Assembly (NCBI GenBank): GCA_910578885.1
Contig: CAJTSH010000019.1
Coordinates: forward strand, 1-64,000
Length of the DNA stretch: 64,000 bases
Direction: 5' to 3'
From: an uncultured Lachnospiraceae bacterium
Lineage (GTDB): Bacteria; Bacillota; Clostridia; Lachnospirales; Lachnospiraceae
Shown: positions 1 to 7,810 of the stretch, one piece after another
Position numbering within the stretch: the first letter of the stretch is position 1
Layout of the letters: the number at the start of each line of letters is the position of its first letter
The notes under the pieces: model-generated
Database searches by the model: none
Told to the model about the DNA's origin: nothing
Seen by the model: the letters and a program-made list of their open reading frames with translations, nothing else
Translations under genes and position numbers: made by a program

Positions 1-282
1 CTATTCGCTTGTTTTCGACAAATTTCTACTGATTCATCTGTTTTGCGAACTTTCCCTTTTCCGTGTTCCGGTCACACATCCCCGGAACTATGTATTTTAC
101 TGGCTTTGCAATGATTCTTGACTGCTCTTACTTAATGATCTTTGAGCTGCATCCCCCAAATTTTATTTTGGGGGAAAATTCATTTTGCTTTCCAAAAGTT
201 GCAATTTCTGATTTTTCAGATTTGGGGGATAGCCATTTTCCATTTGGGGGATATTGGGGGATAAGATTCTTCCCCCAAATTT
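1..282. repeat. 281-bp hairpin-rich direct repeat, copy A
   Basis: This stretch carries no convincing gene. It matches 3327-3607 along its whole length, by eye at roughly 85% identity, with an almost perfect first 55 bases. It contains several CCCCCAAA and TTTGGGGG motifs, including a perfect 8-bp inverted repeat with a 6-base loop at about 152-173. It lies directly downstream of the AbiH gene, as copy B lies downstream of the DUF1016 gene. It may extend left of the window. Its role is unknown; a recombination site following a gene block is the inferred possibility. Confidence 0.85.
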
Positions 283-315
283 ACATGACTACAATATAAA
301 ATTACAACATCGTAT

Positions 316-1290
316 TTAAGCCCAAAATTCATTTGCATCTCTCATATAAATTTTTTCTTCCATTACGCCAATTGATAGCAACCGCTCTTTCATACTATCT
401 TGTTCATCTTTATCATAACAGTAGATATTCCATTTTATTTTATCGGAACTATATAACTGTACTGATTGGAAATATGGTAAATCAACATTTGACATAGAAT
501 GTCCAATTATATTTACAGATGTTATATCTGAAAAATTCTCAAAAAAATCCCTGTGAATATTAATCTGTCGATTTGTATCTTTAAGAATCCGTTCATAAAA
601 CTTTGCTATTGCATTATATATACTTTTTGCCCCTTCATCAAACTCATCATCTGCTCTTTTTGCTTTTTCCTGATACATATCAATTTTATCTGCATTTCCA
701 TGTCCAAGAATGGGCTTCTCTTTACAATAGGGTGTCAATCCTCCATGTATATGGCAAATCCTGTTACTTGAAATTTGATATACTCTTTCTAAAACATTTG
801 TATAATTAAACGTTAAAAAATAATCCTCTGTATTTTCTATAAAGCTTGTTTTACGTGGATATGCCTTATTTAGCCGGATTTGTTTTGCCCACTTCCATAC
901 ATAATGATTCATCATTTCAATAAAATGATATTCCTCTTCCCAATAATCATCCATTGTATCTTCAATCCCAATTAATCCTCCGTCCAAATCCATCACTTCC
1001 AATACAGACTGTGATCTCTCCTCCATTTCAACTTCATTTGCATGAGATAGTTCAAACTCAAATGAGCACCACAAATACTGATATAAAGCATCATCCCTCC
1101 ATTTTTGCCTCTGCTTATTTTTTCGGTTTCTATTATCTTTTCTTTCAAAAGGAGCAAAATTATACATCTTTTCCATCTGAAACAAAAAATCTTCCTCATA
1201 CTTTTCAAGGTATTCTCTAAAATTCCAGTAAGAAGTCTTTAATCTATGTCCTTTATCAAATCCATTTCCAATAATGTGTAATTCTGACAT
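316..1290 (-). CDS. AbiH-family abortive infection protein
   Basis: A 324-residue protein with the AbiH family signature: an N-terminal IIGNGFD at residues 6-12, a central TFNYTN, a HIHGG motif and a C-terminal IIGHSMSNVDLPYF. AbiH proteins were first described as lactococcal phage abortive-infection factors; their mechanism is not settled. The set of motifs (NGFD, FNYTN, HIHG, GHS) recalls SIR2-like Rossmann proteins, which is inference. The start is placed at the ATG at 1290, preceded by GAAGGGAAG, rather than an upstream TTG at 1314. It is the last gene of a four-gene minus-strand operon (antitoxin, Fic, HEPN-like, AbiH) and starts 20 bases after the previous stop. Base composition is AT-rich compared with the flagellar genes, which suggests acquired DNA. 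Confidence 0.85.
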   Translation of the reverse strand: MSELHIIGNGFDKGHRLKTSYWNFREYLEKYEEDFLFQMEKMYNFAPFERKDNRNRKNKQRQKWRDDALYQYLWCSFEFELSHANEVEMEERSQSVLEVMDLDGGLIGIEDTMDDYWEEEYHFIEMMNHYVWKWAKQIRLNKAYPRKTSFIENTEDYFLTFNYTNVLERVYQISSNRICHIHGGLTPYCKEKPILGHGNADKIDMYQEKAKRADDEFDEGAKSIYNAIAKFYERILKDTNRQINIHRDFFENFSDITSVNIIGHSMSNVDLPYFQSVQLYSSDKIKWNIYCYDKDEQDSMKERLLSIGVMEEKIYMRDANEFWA

Positions 1291-1310
1291 TTCAAACTTC
1301 CCTTCGGATA

Positions 1311-2219
1311 TCAAATATTTATATAATATTGCCGATATACATTACATCCCTTTTCTATTCCATACTGTCCTTCTATTTCATATTCATCTGCTTCATCATG
1401 GTAGGACAATATTTTATTTCCAAGCATCGTCTCAACATAAACCCATAAATCATCAAATTTATTTCCTTGATACTCATTAAGTACGCTAGCAATACTATCG
1501 GCAATATCAAATGCTGAACCTCCTACGCTCGCAGGAAAAATTTCACCTTCTAATTGTTCTTTGAGAGTCTTCACAAATTTCGTATTTTTTACAGCATTTC
1601 TGTATGTAAAATCAAACAGCGTCTGTCTGTCAAATTGTAACTTTGCATATTCCCATCTCCCAAATCTTCCCCAAAAGGGTAATAGTGAATAAAAATGAAG
1701 AATATTATAAAATTCTATCATAAAATTATGAAGCTGTTGAAATTCTTTTTCCAAAAGAAATGTGTTCTTATCAATAAAAAAATGCATCTCACAATTTCTC
1801 AGCCTATTTAGCAGTGATAAAGCACTTTTTACAGATGTGTCACCATTTTGGTCATAGTATTCTGAAAATAACTCATTTGTTATATCAACGATTTTATTAA
1901 ATTCTATCGAAAAAAATTTCTTCATTGTCTGCTCATCCAAACTACTGAAATAAGCATTTAAATCTTTGGAATTATAAAAATCTCTTGCTGGCTGCCCATC
2001 CGGATTGCATCCCTTTTTCAATTGTGTTACCCGATAATCTGTATTATTTAACATTAACTGTTTTACAAATAATTCCACAGCATTATGAAGCACAGACACA
2101 AAGTGCTTACGATATTCCAAGGTTACCTTTCCCTCTAAAATATAATCACAATATCTAACTGCCATTGCCCATGCTTCAAGCGCATTATTCTGTAATATTT
2201 GATTTTTTATATAAGCCAT
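1311..2219 (-). CDS. unknown protein with HEPN-like RNxxxH motif
   Basis: A 302-residue protein that I do not recognise as a named family. It is largely helical in character. Residues 141-146 read RNCEMH inside LLNRLRNCEMHFF, which fits the R-x(4-6)-H catalytic motif of HEPN ribonucleases, with the Asn after Arg that many active HEPN proteins share. An earlier helix, HNAVELFVKQLML (residues 45-57), resembles the first helix of HEPN-type proteins. The C-terminal half has no motif I can name. The ATG directly follows the TAA stop of the Fic gene and AGGGAATG serves as ribosome binding site, so it is almost certainly co-translated with fic. An RNase effector role in a defence operon is inference. 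Confidence 0.55.
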   Translation of the reverse strand: MAYIKNQILQNNALEAWAMAVRYCDYILEGKVTLEYRKHFVSVLHNAVELFVKQLMLNNTDYRVTQLKKGCNPDGQPARDFYNSKDLNAYFSSLDEQTMKKFFSIEFNKIVDITNELFSEYYDQNGDTSVKSALSLLNRLRNCEMHFFIDKNTFLLEKEFQQLHNFMIEFYNILHFYSLLPFWGRFGRWEYAKLQFDRQTLFDFTYRNAVKNTKFVKTLKEQLEGEIFPASVGGSAFDIADSIASVLNEYQGNKFDDLWVYVETMLGNKILSYHDEADEYEIEGQYGIEKGCNVYRQYYINI

Positions 2220-3002
2220 TTATTCACATTCCCTATTTTGTAATAAATATAATCTAACATCTCGTTCCCCATGCTCATACCGTTCTAAACGATTCCAATA
2301 TACAATCTTACGGATTGTTCTTTCTGTCACTCTATATCCTGCTTTTTTTATGATATCAGAAACCCTTTGTTTCATTTCCCGTCCTCTTTCCAAAGCATCC
2401 AAGACTATCTTCTCTAAATATTCCGGCTTTCGTTTATCCCCAAGATCTGAAAACAAAGCATTTGCCGCAACTAAAGCAGTTCTCATATATTGCGCATTAT
2501 CTTTGAATAAATCACTATCTATATAAAACCCTTTACTCTCTATAAACTGGCTACAAAATGTAATTACCGTGCGCGTATTACCTTCTCGATAAGGATGCAC
2601 TTTCCAAAGTTCAGCTAAATATTTTGAAAATATTTCTGCCACTTCTTCAATAGATACCTTTTCCCAAGCGTAATGGTTCATTTTATCTAAGACATATGTT
2701 GCGTCCTTTTCAATATCAAAACAATCAGAATACTCTATTGAAATACCTCCTAAAGCCGGCTCTGATTTTTCAATGTTTATAATTCTAATTTTTCCTGCCC
2801 ATTCATATATATCCTGAAAAATATAATGATGCATATCACAAAGTGCTACAAAATCAAAACGGCCGACGGATTCTCCTATTACAAGTTCCGCAAGCCGTAT
2901 ACTCGTATATTCTGCCTCCATACACGACAACATTTCTCTGTCCCGTATATCAGCAAGATTCTTTAGAATATCTGTATGTGGATATAAATATGAATCATTC
3001 AT
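2220..3002 (-). CDS. Fic-domain protein (putative AMPylating toxin)
   Basis: A 260-residue Fic/DOC protein. Fic enzymes transfer AMP or other nucleotide parts to hydroxyl groups of target proteins. The active-site loop is HPYREGNTRT at residues 136-145, with the catalytic His136, acidic Glu140 and Gly-Asn present. Compared with the textbook HPFx(D/E)GNGRxxR, the Phe is Tyr, the second Gly is Thr143 and the final Arg position is Ile147, so the nucleotide or reaction may differ. The preceding region (DMHHYIFQDIYEWAGKIR) is typical of the family. No inhibitory (S/T)xxxE(G/N) helix is obvious within it; a separate small gene 11 bases upstream is the likely antitoxin, which would make this a class I Fic module. 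Confidence 0.9.
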   Translation of the reverse strand: MNDSYLYPHTDILKNLADIRDREMLSCMEAEYTSIRLAELVIGESVGRFDFVALCDMHHYIFQDIYEWAGKIRIINIEKSEPALGGISIEYSDCFDIEKDATYVLDKMNHYAWEKVSIEEVAEIFSKYLAELWKVHPYREGNTRTVITFCSQFIESKGFYIDSDLFKDNAQYMRTALVAANALFSDLGDKRKPEYLEKIVLDALERGREMKQRVSDIIKKAGYRVTERTIRKIVYWNRLERYEHGERDVRLYLLQNRECE

Positions 3003-3013
3003 AATATTTTTAT

Positions 3014-3184
3014 CTATTCTTTCATCTTATATTTTTTGTCTAAAACCTTACGCATATCCTCCGTGGTCATTTCTCCACGACTTTCTTTTTCAATTAATTT
3101 TTTAAATTCTGGGGATGGTTCTAATCCATCTACTTTAATCATACCTAATGCATAATCCCATTTCTTATCTGTACTGACTAGCAT
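3014..3184 (-). CDS. VbhA-like antitoxin of the Fic protein
   Basis: A 56-residue protein directly upstream of fic. Its core, DGLEPSPEFKKLIEKESRGE, resembles the VbhA antitoxin domain, where a GLEPxP turn is followed by a helix and a GE motif. In VbhA the inhibitory motif is SxxxEG; here the aligned stretch MIKVDG has Asp for Glu and no Ser, so neutralisation may work by a variant motif. The ATG at 3184 is chosen because TTGGGAGTTG lies 8 bases upstream; a longer TTG-started frame at 3199 would begin inside that ribosome binding site. It opens the four-gene operon. Confidence 0.75.
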   Translation of the reverse strand: MLVSTDKKWDYALGMIKVDGLEPSPEFKKLIEKESRGEMTTEDMRKVLDKKYKMKE

Positions 3185-3214
3185 AAAATCAACTCCCAAT
3201 TTCTGTTTTTATTT

Positions 3215-3243
3215 ATTTTACCACATTCTATAGACAATATCCA
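3215..3243 (-). promoter_or_regulatory. possible promoter of the antitoxin-fic operon
   Basis: On the minus strand an extended -10 (TGG-TAAAAT, hexamer at 3215-3220) is spaced 17 bases from a weak -35 TGGATA at 3238-3243. It lies between the hairpin at 3267-3313 and the antitoxin start, so the operon would have its own transcript. Sequence-only call with a poor -35. Confidence 0.4.
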
Positions 3244-3266
3244 TTATAACTTTTATACATACCGCA

Positions 3267-3313
3267 TAATAAAAACCCCTGTAAACAGCGCACCAACGCC
3301 ACTTACAAGGGTT
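3267..3313 (-). terminator. intrinsic terminator between DUF1016 and antitoxin genes
   Basis: On the minus strand AACCCTTGTAA (3313-3303) pairs with TTACAGGGGTT (3284-3274) across an 18-base loop, with one mismatch, and is followed by TTTTATT. It would end transcripts coming through repeat copy B from the DUF1016 gene before the antitoxin promoter. Confidence 0.6.
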
Positions 3314-3326
3314 CTCATTCCTATCT

Positions 3327-3607
3327 CTATTCGCTTGTTTTCGACAAATTTCTACTGATTCATCTGTTTTGCGAACTTTCCTTATTCTGTGTCCCGGTCG
3401 CATATCCCCGGAACTATGTATTTTACTGGTTTTGCAGTAATTTTTGACCGTTCTAAGACAGCTGCTTTTCAACCGTATCCCCCAAATTTTATTTTGGGGG
3501 AAAATTCATTTTGCTTTCTAAAATTTCCAATTTCTGATTTTTGAAATTTGGGGGATAGCCATTCTCCATTTTGGGGAATTTGGGGGTAAGGTTCTTCCCC
3601 CAAATTT
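3327..3607. repeat. 281-bp hairpin-rich direct repeat, copy B
   Basis: Second copy of the element at 1-282. The span 3185-3660 has no gene: it holds this repeat, the hairpin at 3267-3313 and a possible promoter. The TTTGGGGG/CCCCCAAA motifs are conserved between copies, including the 22-base inverted repeat at about 3479-3500. A reading frame crossing the repeat (3218-3472) is broken by TGA in copy A, so it is not coding. The element separates the DUF1016 gene from the Fic operon. Confidence 0.85.
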
Positions 3608-3660
3608 CTGTTTTTCCAAATTATCATGAAATATATTTTTACAATCTATACATTTACATT

Positions 3661-4683
3661 TTATCCGTTTTGTATATCATCATGTAAAATATTATAAACC
3701 AATTTTTCCAGCTCTTTTCTGTTAGGCAGATATAATTCATATTTTGAAACAAATAGATTACTGTCCATCCCATAAGTAGCATATTCTACAAGCAATTCAT
3801 CTTTGTTTTTACTTAAAATAATTCCAATAGGCGCATTGTCATCTGGCATATTCTCTTCCATTGCGAAATACCCCAGATACATATTCATTTGACCTATATC
3901 TTCATGCCTTACTGAATTTTTCTTCAAATCAATTAACACAAAACATTTTAAGATACGATGGTAAAATACTAAATCTACATGATAGTGAATATTATTCACT
4001 GTGATTTTATACTGTCGTCCAACAAAAGTAAAACCTTTTCCAAGTTCTAACAAAAATATCTGGAGATTATCAATTATCCTTTGTTCCAAATCGCCTTCCG
4101 AATATTGTTTCAATTCTGGTATATTCAAAAACTCTAAAGTATAAGTGTTTTTAATTACGTCTTCAGGTGTTTGAATCTCAATTCCTTCCTGTGCCAATGA
4201 TAAAATCCCTTCTTTGTCACGGCTCACTGCCAACCGAAGAAAAAGCGCAGATTCCATTTGACGTTGTAGTTCCCTAACACCCCACTTTTCGCTTACCGCT
4301 TCTTTTTCATAAAAACTTCTTTCCAAATCATCATCAATTTTTATCAGTTCACAGATATGTGACCAACTCAATTTATCAGATACTAAATGATAATCTGGAT
4401 ATCTTAAATAAAACTTTCTCATATTATTTAGATTAGGCCGGCTATAGCCCTTACCTAAACGCAACGTCAATTCTTTAGAAAGAGTAGTAAGTAATTTACT
4501 TCCATAAGCCGCTTTAATGTTACCATTCTGTTCTGATTCCACAATATATTTTCCAATCAGCCAATAGGTTTCTGTCATGGTGCTATTAACAACACCTGCT
4601 AGGTTCTCTTTTGCTCTTTTCACGGTTTCTTCAATGTTTAAAATTAAATCTTCCAATACAGTATTTAATCTAATTTCGCCCAT
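3661..4683 (-). CDS. DUF1016-family protein with PD-(D/E)XK nuclease domain (YhcG-like)
   Basis: A 340-residue protein of the DUF1016/YhcG type. The N-terminal half (about 1-160) carries the helical DUF1016 region with YWLIGKYIVE and GKGYSRPNLNNMRKFY. The C-terminal half is a PD-(D/E)XK nuclease fold: Asp237 in VDLVF, Asp252-Leu-Lys254 in LIDLKK and the QMNMYL helix at 265-270 are in the expected order. These proteins are thought to be nucleases and are often found near restriction or mobile genes; the cellular target is not established. GGGAGGTAATGC precedes the ATG. A 33-base palindrome lies immediately upstream and a repeat copy immediately downstream. Confidence 0.9.
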   Translation of the reverse strand: MGEIRLNTVLEDLILNIEETVKRAKENLAGVVNSTMTETYWLIGKYIVESEQNGNIKAAYGSKLLTTLSKELTLRLGKGYSRPNLNNMRKFYLRYPDYHLVSDKLSWSHICELIKIDDDLERSFYEKEAVSEKWGVRELQRQMESALFLRLAVSRDKEGILSLAQEGIEIQTPEDVIKNTYTLEFLNIPELKQYSEGDLEQRIIDNLQIFLLELGKGFTFVGRQYKITVNNIHYHVDLVFYHRILKCFVLIDLKKNSVRHEDIGQMNMYLGYFAMEENMPDDNAPIGIILSKNKDELLVEYATYGMDSNLFVSKYELYLPNRKELEKLVYNILHDDIQNG

Positions 4684-4695
4684 GCATTACCTCCC

Positions 4696-4728
4696 TTAAA
4701 TTTGTCAGACACCGTCTGACAAATTTAA
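4696..4728. promoter_or_regulatory. perfect 15-bp-arm palindrome upstream of the DUF1016 gene
   Basis: TTAAATTTGTCAGAC and its exact reverse complement are separated by three bases (ACC). It ends 12 bases before the DUF1016 start codon, just outside the ribosome binding site GGGAGG. It could be an operator for a dimeric repressor, an RNA hairpin over the translation start, or a recombination site. Nothing in the window identifies the binding partner. Confidence 0.8.
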
Positions 4729-4792
4729 CATAATCACTAAGTTCACCTATTTTTAAAGTATCATTCCAAAGTCTTCGATATAACAAATTCAA

Positions 4793-5743
4793 TTATATAT
4801 CCTGATAAAATTGAAATTTACTAATTTCCCTGTTTATCATTTCGCCAATGTTACTTTGTTCATCAATATTGATCTCGAATCTACGCAATAATACGTCCAG
4901 ACTTCCCAAACTTAATCCTGTTAATCGTGCAATCAAATAAGGATTCGCACCATTCACTGCTAAATTCACTATCCCAGTATTTCTAATGCATTCTACAGAG
5001 AATGTATCTTTATCCTCTGGCACATCATATCCAGTTTCTCTCAGTGCATAATAAAATGGTGTATTAAACACATTCTCTGAATATTTACAACTACAAAACA
5101 ATTCAAAAAATAAATTCTCCTCACAAATTTCTCTACTTATCTTTTCTAACTCTCTTTTTATATCTTGGCTAAGTGCCCGTGGTAATTTGATTTTAATACC
5201 ATTATGATACAGCAGCTCAAAATCATCTGAAAAATCTTTCACTTTCAAATTAGCGATTACTTTTCGTTTTGCAGGAACCAATAATGTAATCTTTAAAAAG
5301 AACCCTATCATTGTCATATTACTATACTTTTTAGGATAGCTATTAAAATAGTCTAATAATTCTTTTATTTGATCTGCATCAATATATCCTCTATTACTAG
5401 AAGGTTTTAAATTGTTCTCTGTAATAATCTCATCCCTAAAAGCATCATAATCTGCAATTTTATTAAAAATATTATCAGCAATTCCTTCTTTGTAAAGATA
5501 AACAAAAAATTTTTTTATTGCATTCAAATGGTTATTCATTGTATTAACAGTTTGAATGAGACTTTTCCCATGATAAAATGAAACCGAATCTTTTAATTAC
5601 TGACTTCCAATTTCTACTATTTTATCCCCCAATCCAATTTGCTCCATATAATCCACAAATTTTAAAGATTGATTCATATAAATGTATTCCAAATCATTCG
5701 ATTCTACAAATTTATCTCTATACATTCTAAGATAACTCATCAT
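4793..5743 (-). pseudogene. tyrosine-recombinase-like gene interrupted by an in-frame TAA
   Basis: Two adjacent reading frames are in phase and separated only by TAA at 5597-5599 (CAG TAA TTA), giving a 316-codon gene from an ATG at 5743 with AGAAGGTGG upstream. The 5' part encodes 48 residues of an N-terminal helical domain; the rest can be restarted at ATG 5539 as 248 residues. The C-terminal half looks like a phage-integrase fold: KRKVIANLKVKDF fits the first Arg box and ECIRNTGIVNLAVNGANPYL the second. The usual HxxR is ExxR, the GH motif is GL and no Tyr sits at the normal nucleophile position (LLRRFEIN). It is therefore broken, degenerate, or a member of a divergent family. It is the most upstream gene of the island and points into it. 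Confidence 0.6.
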
Positions 5744-5813
5744 ATCCACCTTCTGAAATTATTATTTTTCTCTTATTATACTTCAACTTTTAATATTTTC
5801 ATATATAAAGTTC

Positions 5814-5852
5814 AAAAAAAGAACCTATGAGCATTTACCCATAGATTCTTTT
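5814..5852 (-). terminator. intrinsic terminator of rpsB-tsf
   Basis: On the minus strand AAAAGAATCTATG (5852-5840) pairs with CATAGGTTCTTTT (5829-5817) across a 10-base loop, with one G-T pair, and runs into TTTTTTT. It lies about 30 bases after the tandem TAG-TAA stops of tsf. Confidence 0.85.
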
Positions 5853-5883
5853 CGTTTCGTTATAAAATTCGCCACAAAGTTTA

Positions 5884-6816
5884 CTAACGCATCTGCGCCG
5901 CAACCTCAGCCGCAAAATCCTCTTCCTTCTTCTCGATTCCTTCGCCAGTCTCGAAACGAATAAACTTCTTAACAGCAACAGTCGTTCCCACTTCCTTAGA
6001 CACCTGCTCTAAGTATTTTGCCACCGTCTGCTTTCCGTCCTCTGCCTTTACATATACCTGATCTACTAAACAGATTTCTTTTAACTCTTTGCTTACTCGT
6101 CCTTCAATCATTCCGTTGATAACCTTCTCAGGCTTCTGGGACTCTTTCGGGTCATTCATAATCTGCGCTAATAAGATTTCTTTCTCATGTGCAATATAAT
6201 CTGCGCTGATTTCATCTCGGGAAACGTATTTCGGATTCAGAGCTGCAATCTGCATTGCAAGGTTCGTTAACGCTTCTTTTACTGCATCATTTACAACATC
6301 GGTCTCAGCTTCAACTACAACACCGATTCTTCCGCCGCCGTGAATGTAAGATACAACACAACCGTTAGCTGCTTCTACCTTCTCAAATCTGCGGATGCTT
6401 AAATTCTCACCGATTACTGCTACTTTTGCTACTAATGCATCTTTCACGGTCATGGATGTATCTTCTTTCCATGCCTCTGCCATAAATGCATCCATATCTG
6501 CTGCATCGCTCTCTACTGCCTGTGCTGCAACAGCTTCCACATACTGCTGGAATGTCTCGTTCTTTGCAACAAAGTCTGTCTCAGAGTTAACTTCAACGAT
6601 TGCTGCCTTCTTATCATCTACAACCGCTACACGTACAAGACCCTCTGCTGCGATTCTGCCGGCTTTCTTCTCTGCCTTAGCCTGCCCATTCTTTCTCAAG
6701 AACTCAACAGCCTCGTCCATGTTACCGTTTGTCTCATTTAATGCTTTTTTACAATCCATCATTCCTGCGCCGGTCATTTCACGCAGTTCTTTTACCATTG
6801 CTGCTGTAATAGCCAT
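5884..6816 (-). CDS. tsf: translation elongation factor Ts
   Basis: EF-Ts exchanges GDP for GTP on EF-Tu in the cytoplasm. The 310-residue product begins with the UBA-like domain and the family signature LREMTGAGMMDCKKAL, followed by SETDFVAKN, a core dimerisation motif. It is slightly longer than the B. subtilis protein. The start is the ATG at 6816, preceded by GGAGGAAAGA; a longer in-frame start at 6831 would sit within that ribosome binding site. It follows rpsB by about 107 bases and is followed by an intrinsic terminator, so rpsB-tsf is a normal two-gene unit. Confidence 0.97.
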   Translation of the reverse strand: MAITAAMVKELREMTGAGMMDCKKALNETNGNMDEAVEFLRKNGQAKAEKKAGRIAAEGLVRVAVVDDKKAAIVEVNSETDFVAKNETFQQYVEAVAAQAVESDAADMDAFMAEAWKEDTSMTVKDALVAKVAVIGENLSIRRFEKVEAANGCVVSYIHGGGRIGVVVEAETDVVNDAVKEALTNLAMQIAALNPKYVSRDEISADYIAHEKEILLAQIMNDPKESQKPEKVINGMIEGRVSKELKEICLVDQVYVKAEDGKQTVAKYLEQVSKEVGTTVAVKKFIRFETGEGIEKKEEDFAAEVAAQMR

Positions 6817-6923
6817 TCTTCTTTCCTCCATTTATCATTATTCCGGCAAATACCTGCCCTATATTCAAAGATAAGGACAGGCATTGACTGTCTGTCCCAT
6901 ATTTGTTCCCTGTTTCTGCAAAC

Positions 6924-7667
6924 TTAAGCCTCTGCTGCTTCCTCAGCCTCTTCTGCTGCAAACTCTGTCTCATCTACTTCTACAGTTCCCTGATTTGCTT
7001 CGATAACAGCATCTGCCATCTTGGAAACGATTAATTTTACAGCTCTGATTGCATCATCATTACCCGGAATTACATAATCTAATTCCTCCGGATCACAGTT
7101 TGTATCAGCGATACCAATTAAGGTGATTCCTAAAGAATGTGCCTCCTGGATACAGATTCTCTCTTTCTTAGGATCAACTACGAAGATCGCATCCGGAATC
7201 TTCTTCATCTCTTTGATTCCGCCAAGATTCTTCTCTAATTTCTCCCATTCTTTCTTCAACTGAATTACTTCTTTCTTCGGAAGTACATCAAATGTACCAT
7301 CCTCTGCCATCTGCTCAATTGCTTTCAATCTTGCAATACGGCTCTGTATTGTCTTGAAGTTTGTAAGCATTCCGCCTAACCATCTCTCATTTACATAGAA
7401 CATCCCGCAGCGCTCTGCCTCTGTCTTGATTGCATCCTGCGCCTGTTTCTTTGTTCCGACAAAGAGAACTGTGCCGCCATCTGCTGCAATTTCTGCAACT
7501 GCTTTGTAAGCTTCGTCAACTTTACCAACGGACTTCTGCAAGTCGATGATATAGATGCCGTTTCTCTCTGTGTAGATGTATGGAGCCATTTTCGGGTTCC
7601 ATCTTCTGGTCTGGTGTCCGAAATGCACACCTGCTTCTAATAACTGCTTCATTGAAATAACGCTCAT
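6924..7667 (-). CDS. rpsB: 30S ribosomal protein S2
   Basis: Ribosomal protein S2 of 247 residues, needed for 30S assembly and S1 or mRNA positioning. The N-terminal MKQLLEAGVHFGHQTRRWNPKM and the central WLGGMLTNFKT are diagnostic. The C-terminus is a long acidic tail rich in Glu and Ala. The start is the ATG at 7667 with GGAGGAAACAAA upstream; an earlier in-frame ATG at 7703 lacks a comparable site. A strong promoter lies about 110 bases upstream. The position just after the fla/che cluster matches B. subtilis, so read-through from the flagellar operon is possible. Confidence 0.97.
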   Translation of the reverse strand: MSVISMKQLLEAGVHFGHQTRRWNPKMAPYIYTERNGIYIIDLQKSVGKVDEAYKAVAEIAADGGTVLFVGTKKQAQDAIKTEAERCGMFYVNERWLGGMLTNFKTIQSRIARLKAIEQMAEDGTFDVLPKKEVIQLKKEWEKLEKNLGGIKEMKKIPDAIFVVDPKKERICIQEAHSLGITLIGIADTNCDPEELDYVIPGNDDAIRAVKLIVSKMADAVIEANQGTVEVDETEFAAEEAEEAAEA

Positions 7668-7776
7668 TTTGTTTCCTCCATTTGGTTTTTCTTCCATATA
7701 CATTCACCTGTCAGACAACCCGTAGGCACCAGTCCAACCCCATGTATATGTGATTTGTTATTTTCGCAACGGTCAG

Positions 7777-7805
7777 ATTATACCATATATCCAACCGATA
7801 TGCAA
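7777..7805 (-). promoter_or_regulatory. sigma-A type promoter of rpsB
   Basis: TTGCAT at 7805-7800 and TATAAT at 7782-7777 on the minus strand, spaced 17 bases. The predicted start near 7770 gives a leader of about 100 bases before rpsB. A conserved S2 autoregulatory leader could lie there, but I do not recognise one. Confidence 0.8.
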
Positions 7806-7810
7806 CAAAA

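Noticed and set aside
63..299. 78-residue plus-strand frame in repeat copy A
   Set aside because: Composition follows the repeat, and copy B does not keep the frame.
3218..3472. 84-residue minus-strand frame across repeat copy B
   Set aside because: In copy A the same frame is stopped by TGA, and no ribosome binding site is evident; it follows the repeat, not a gene.
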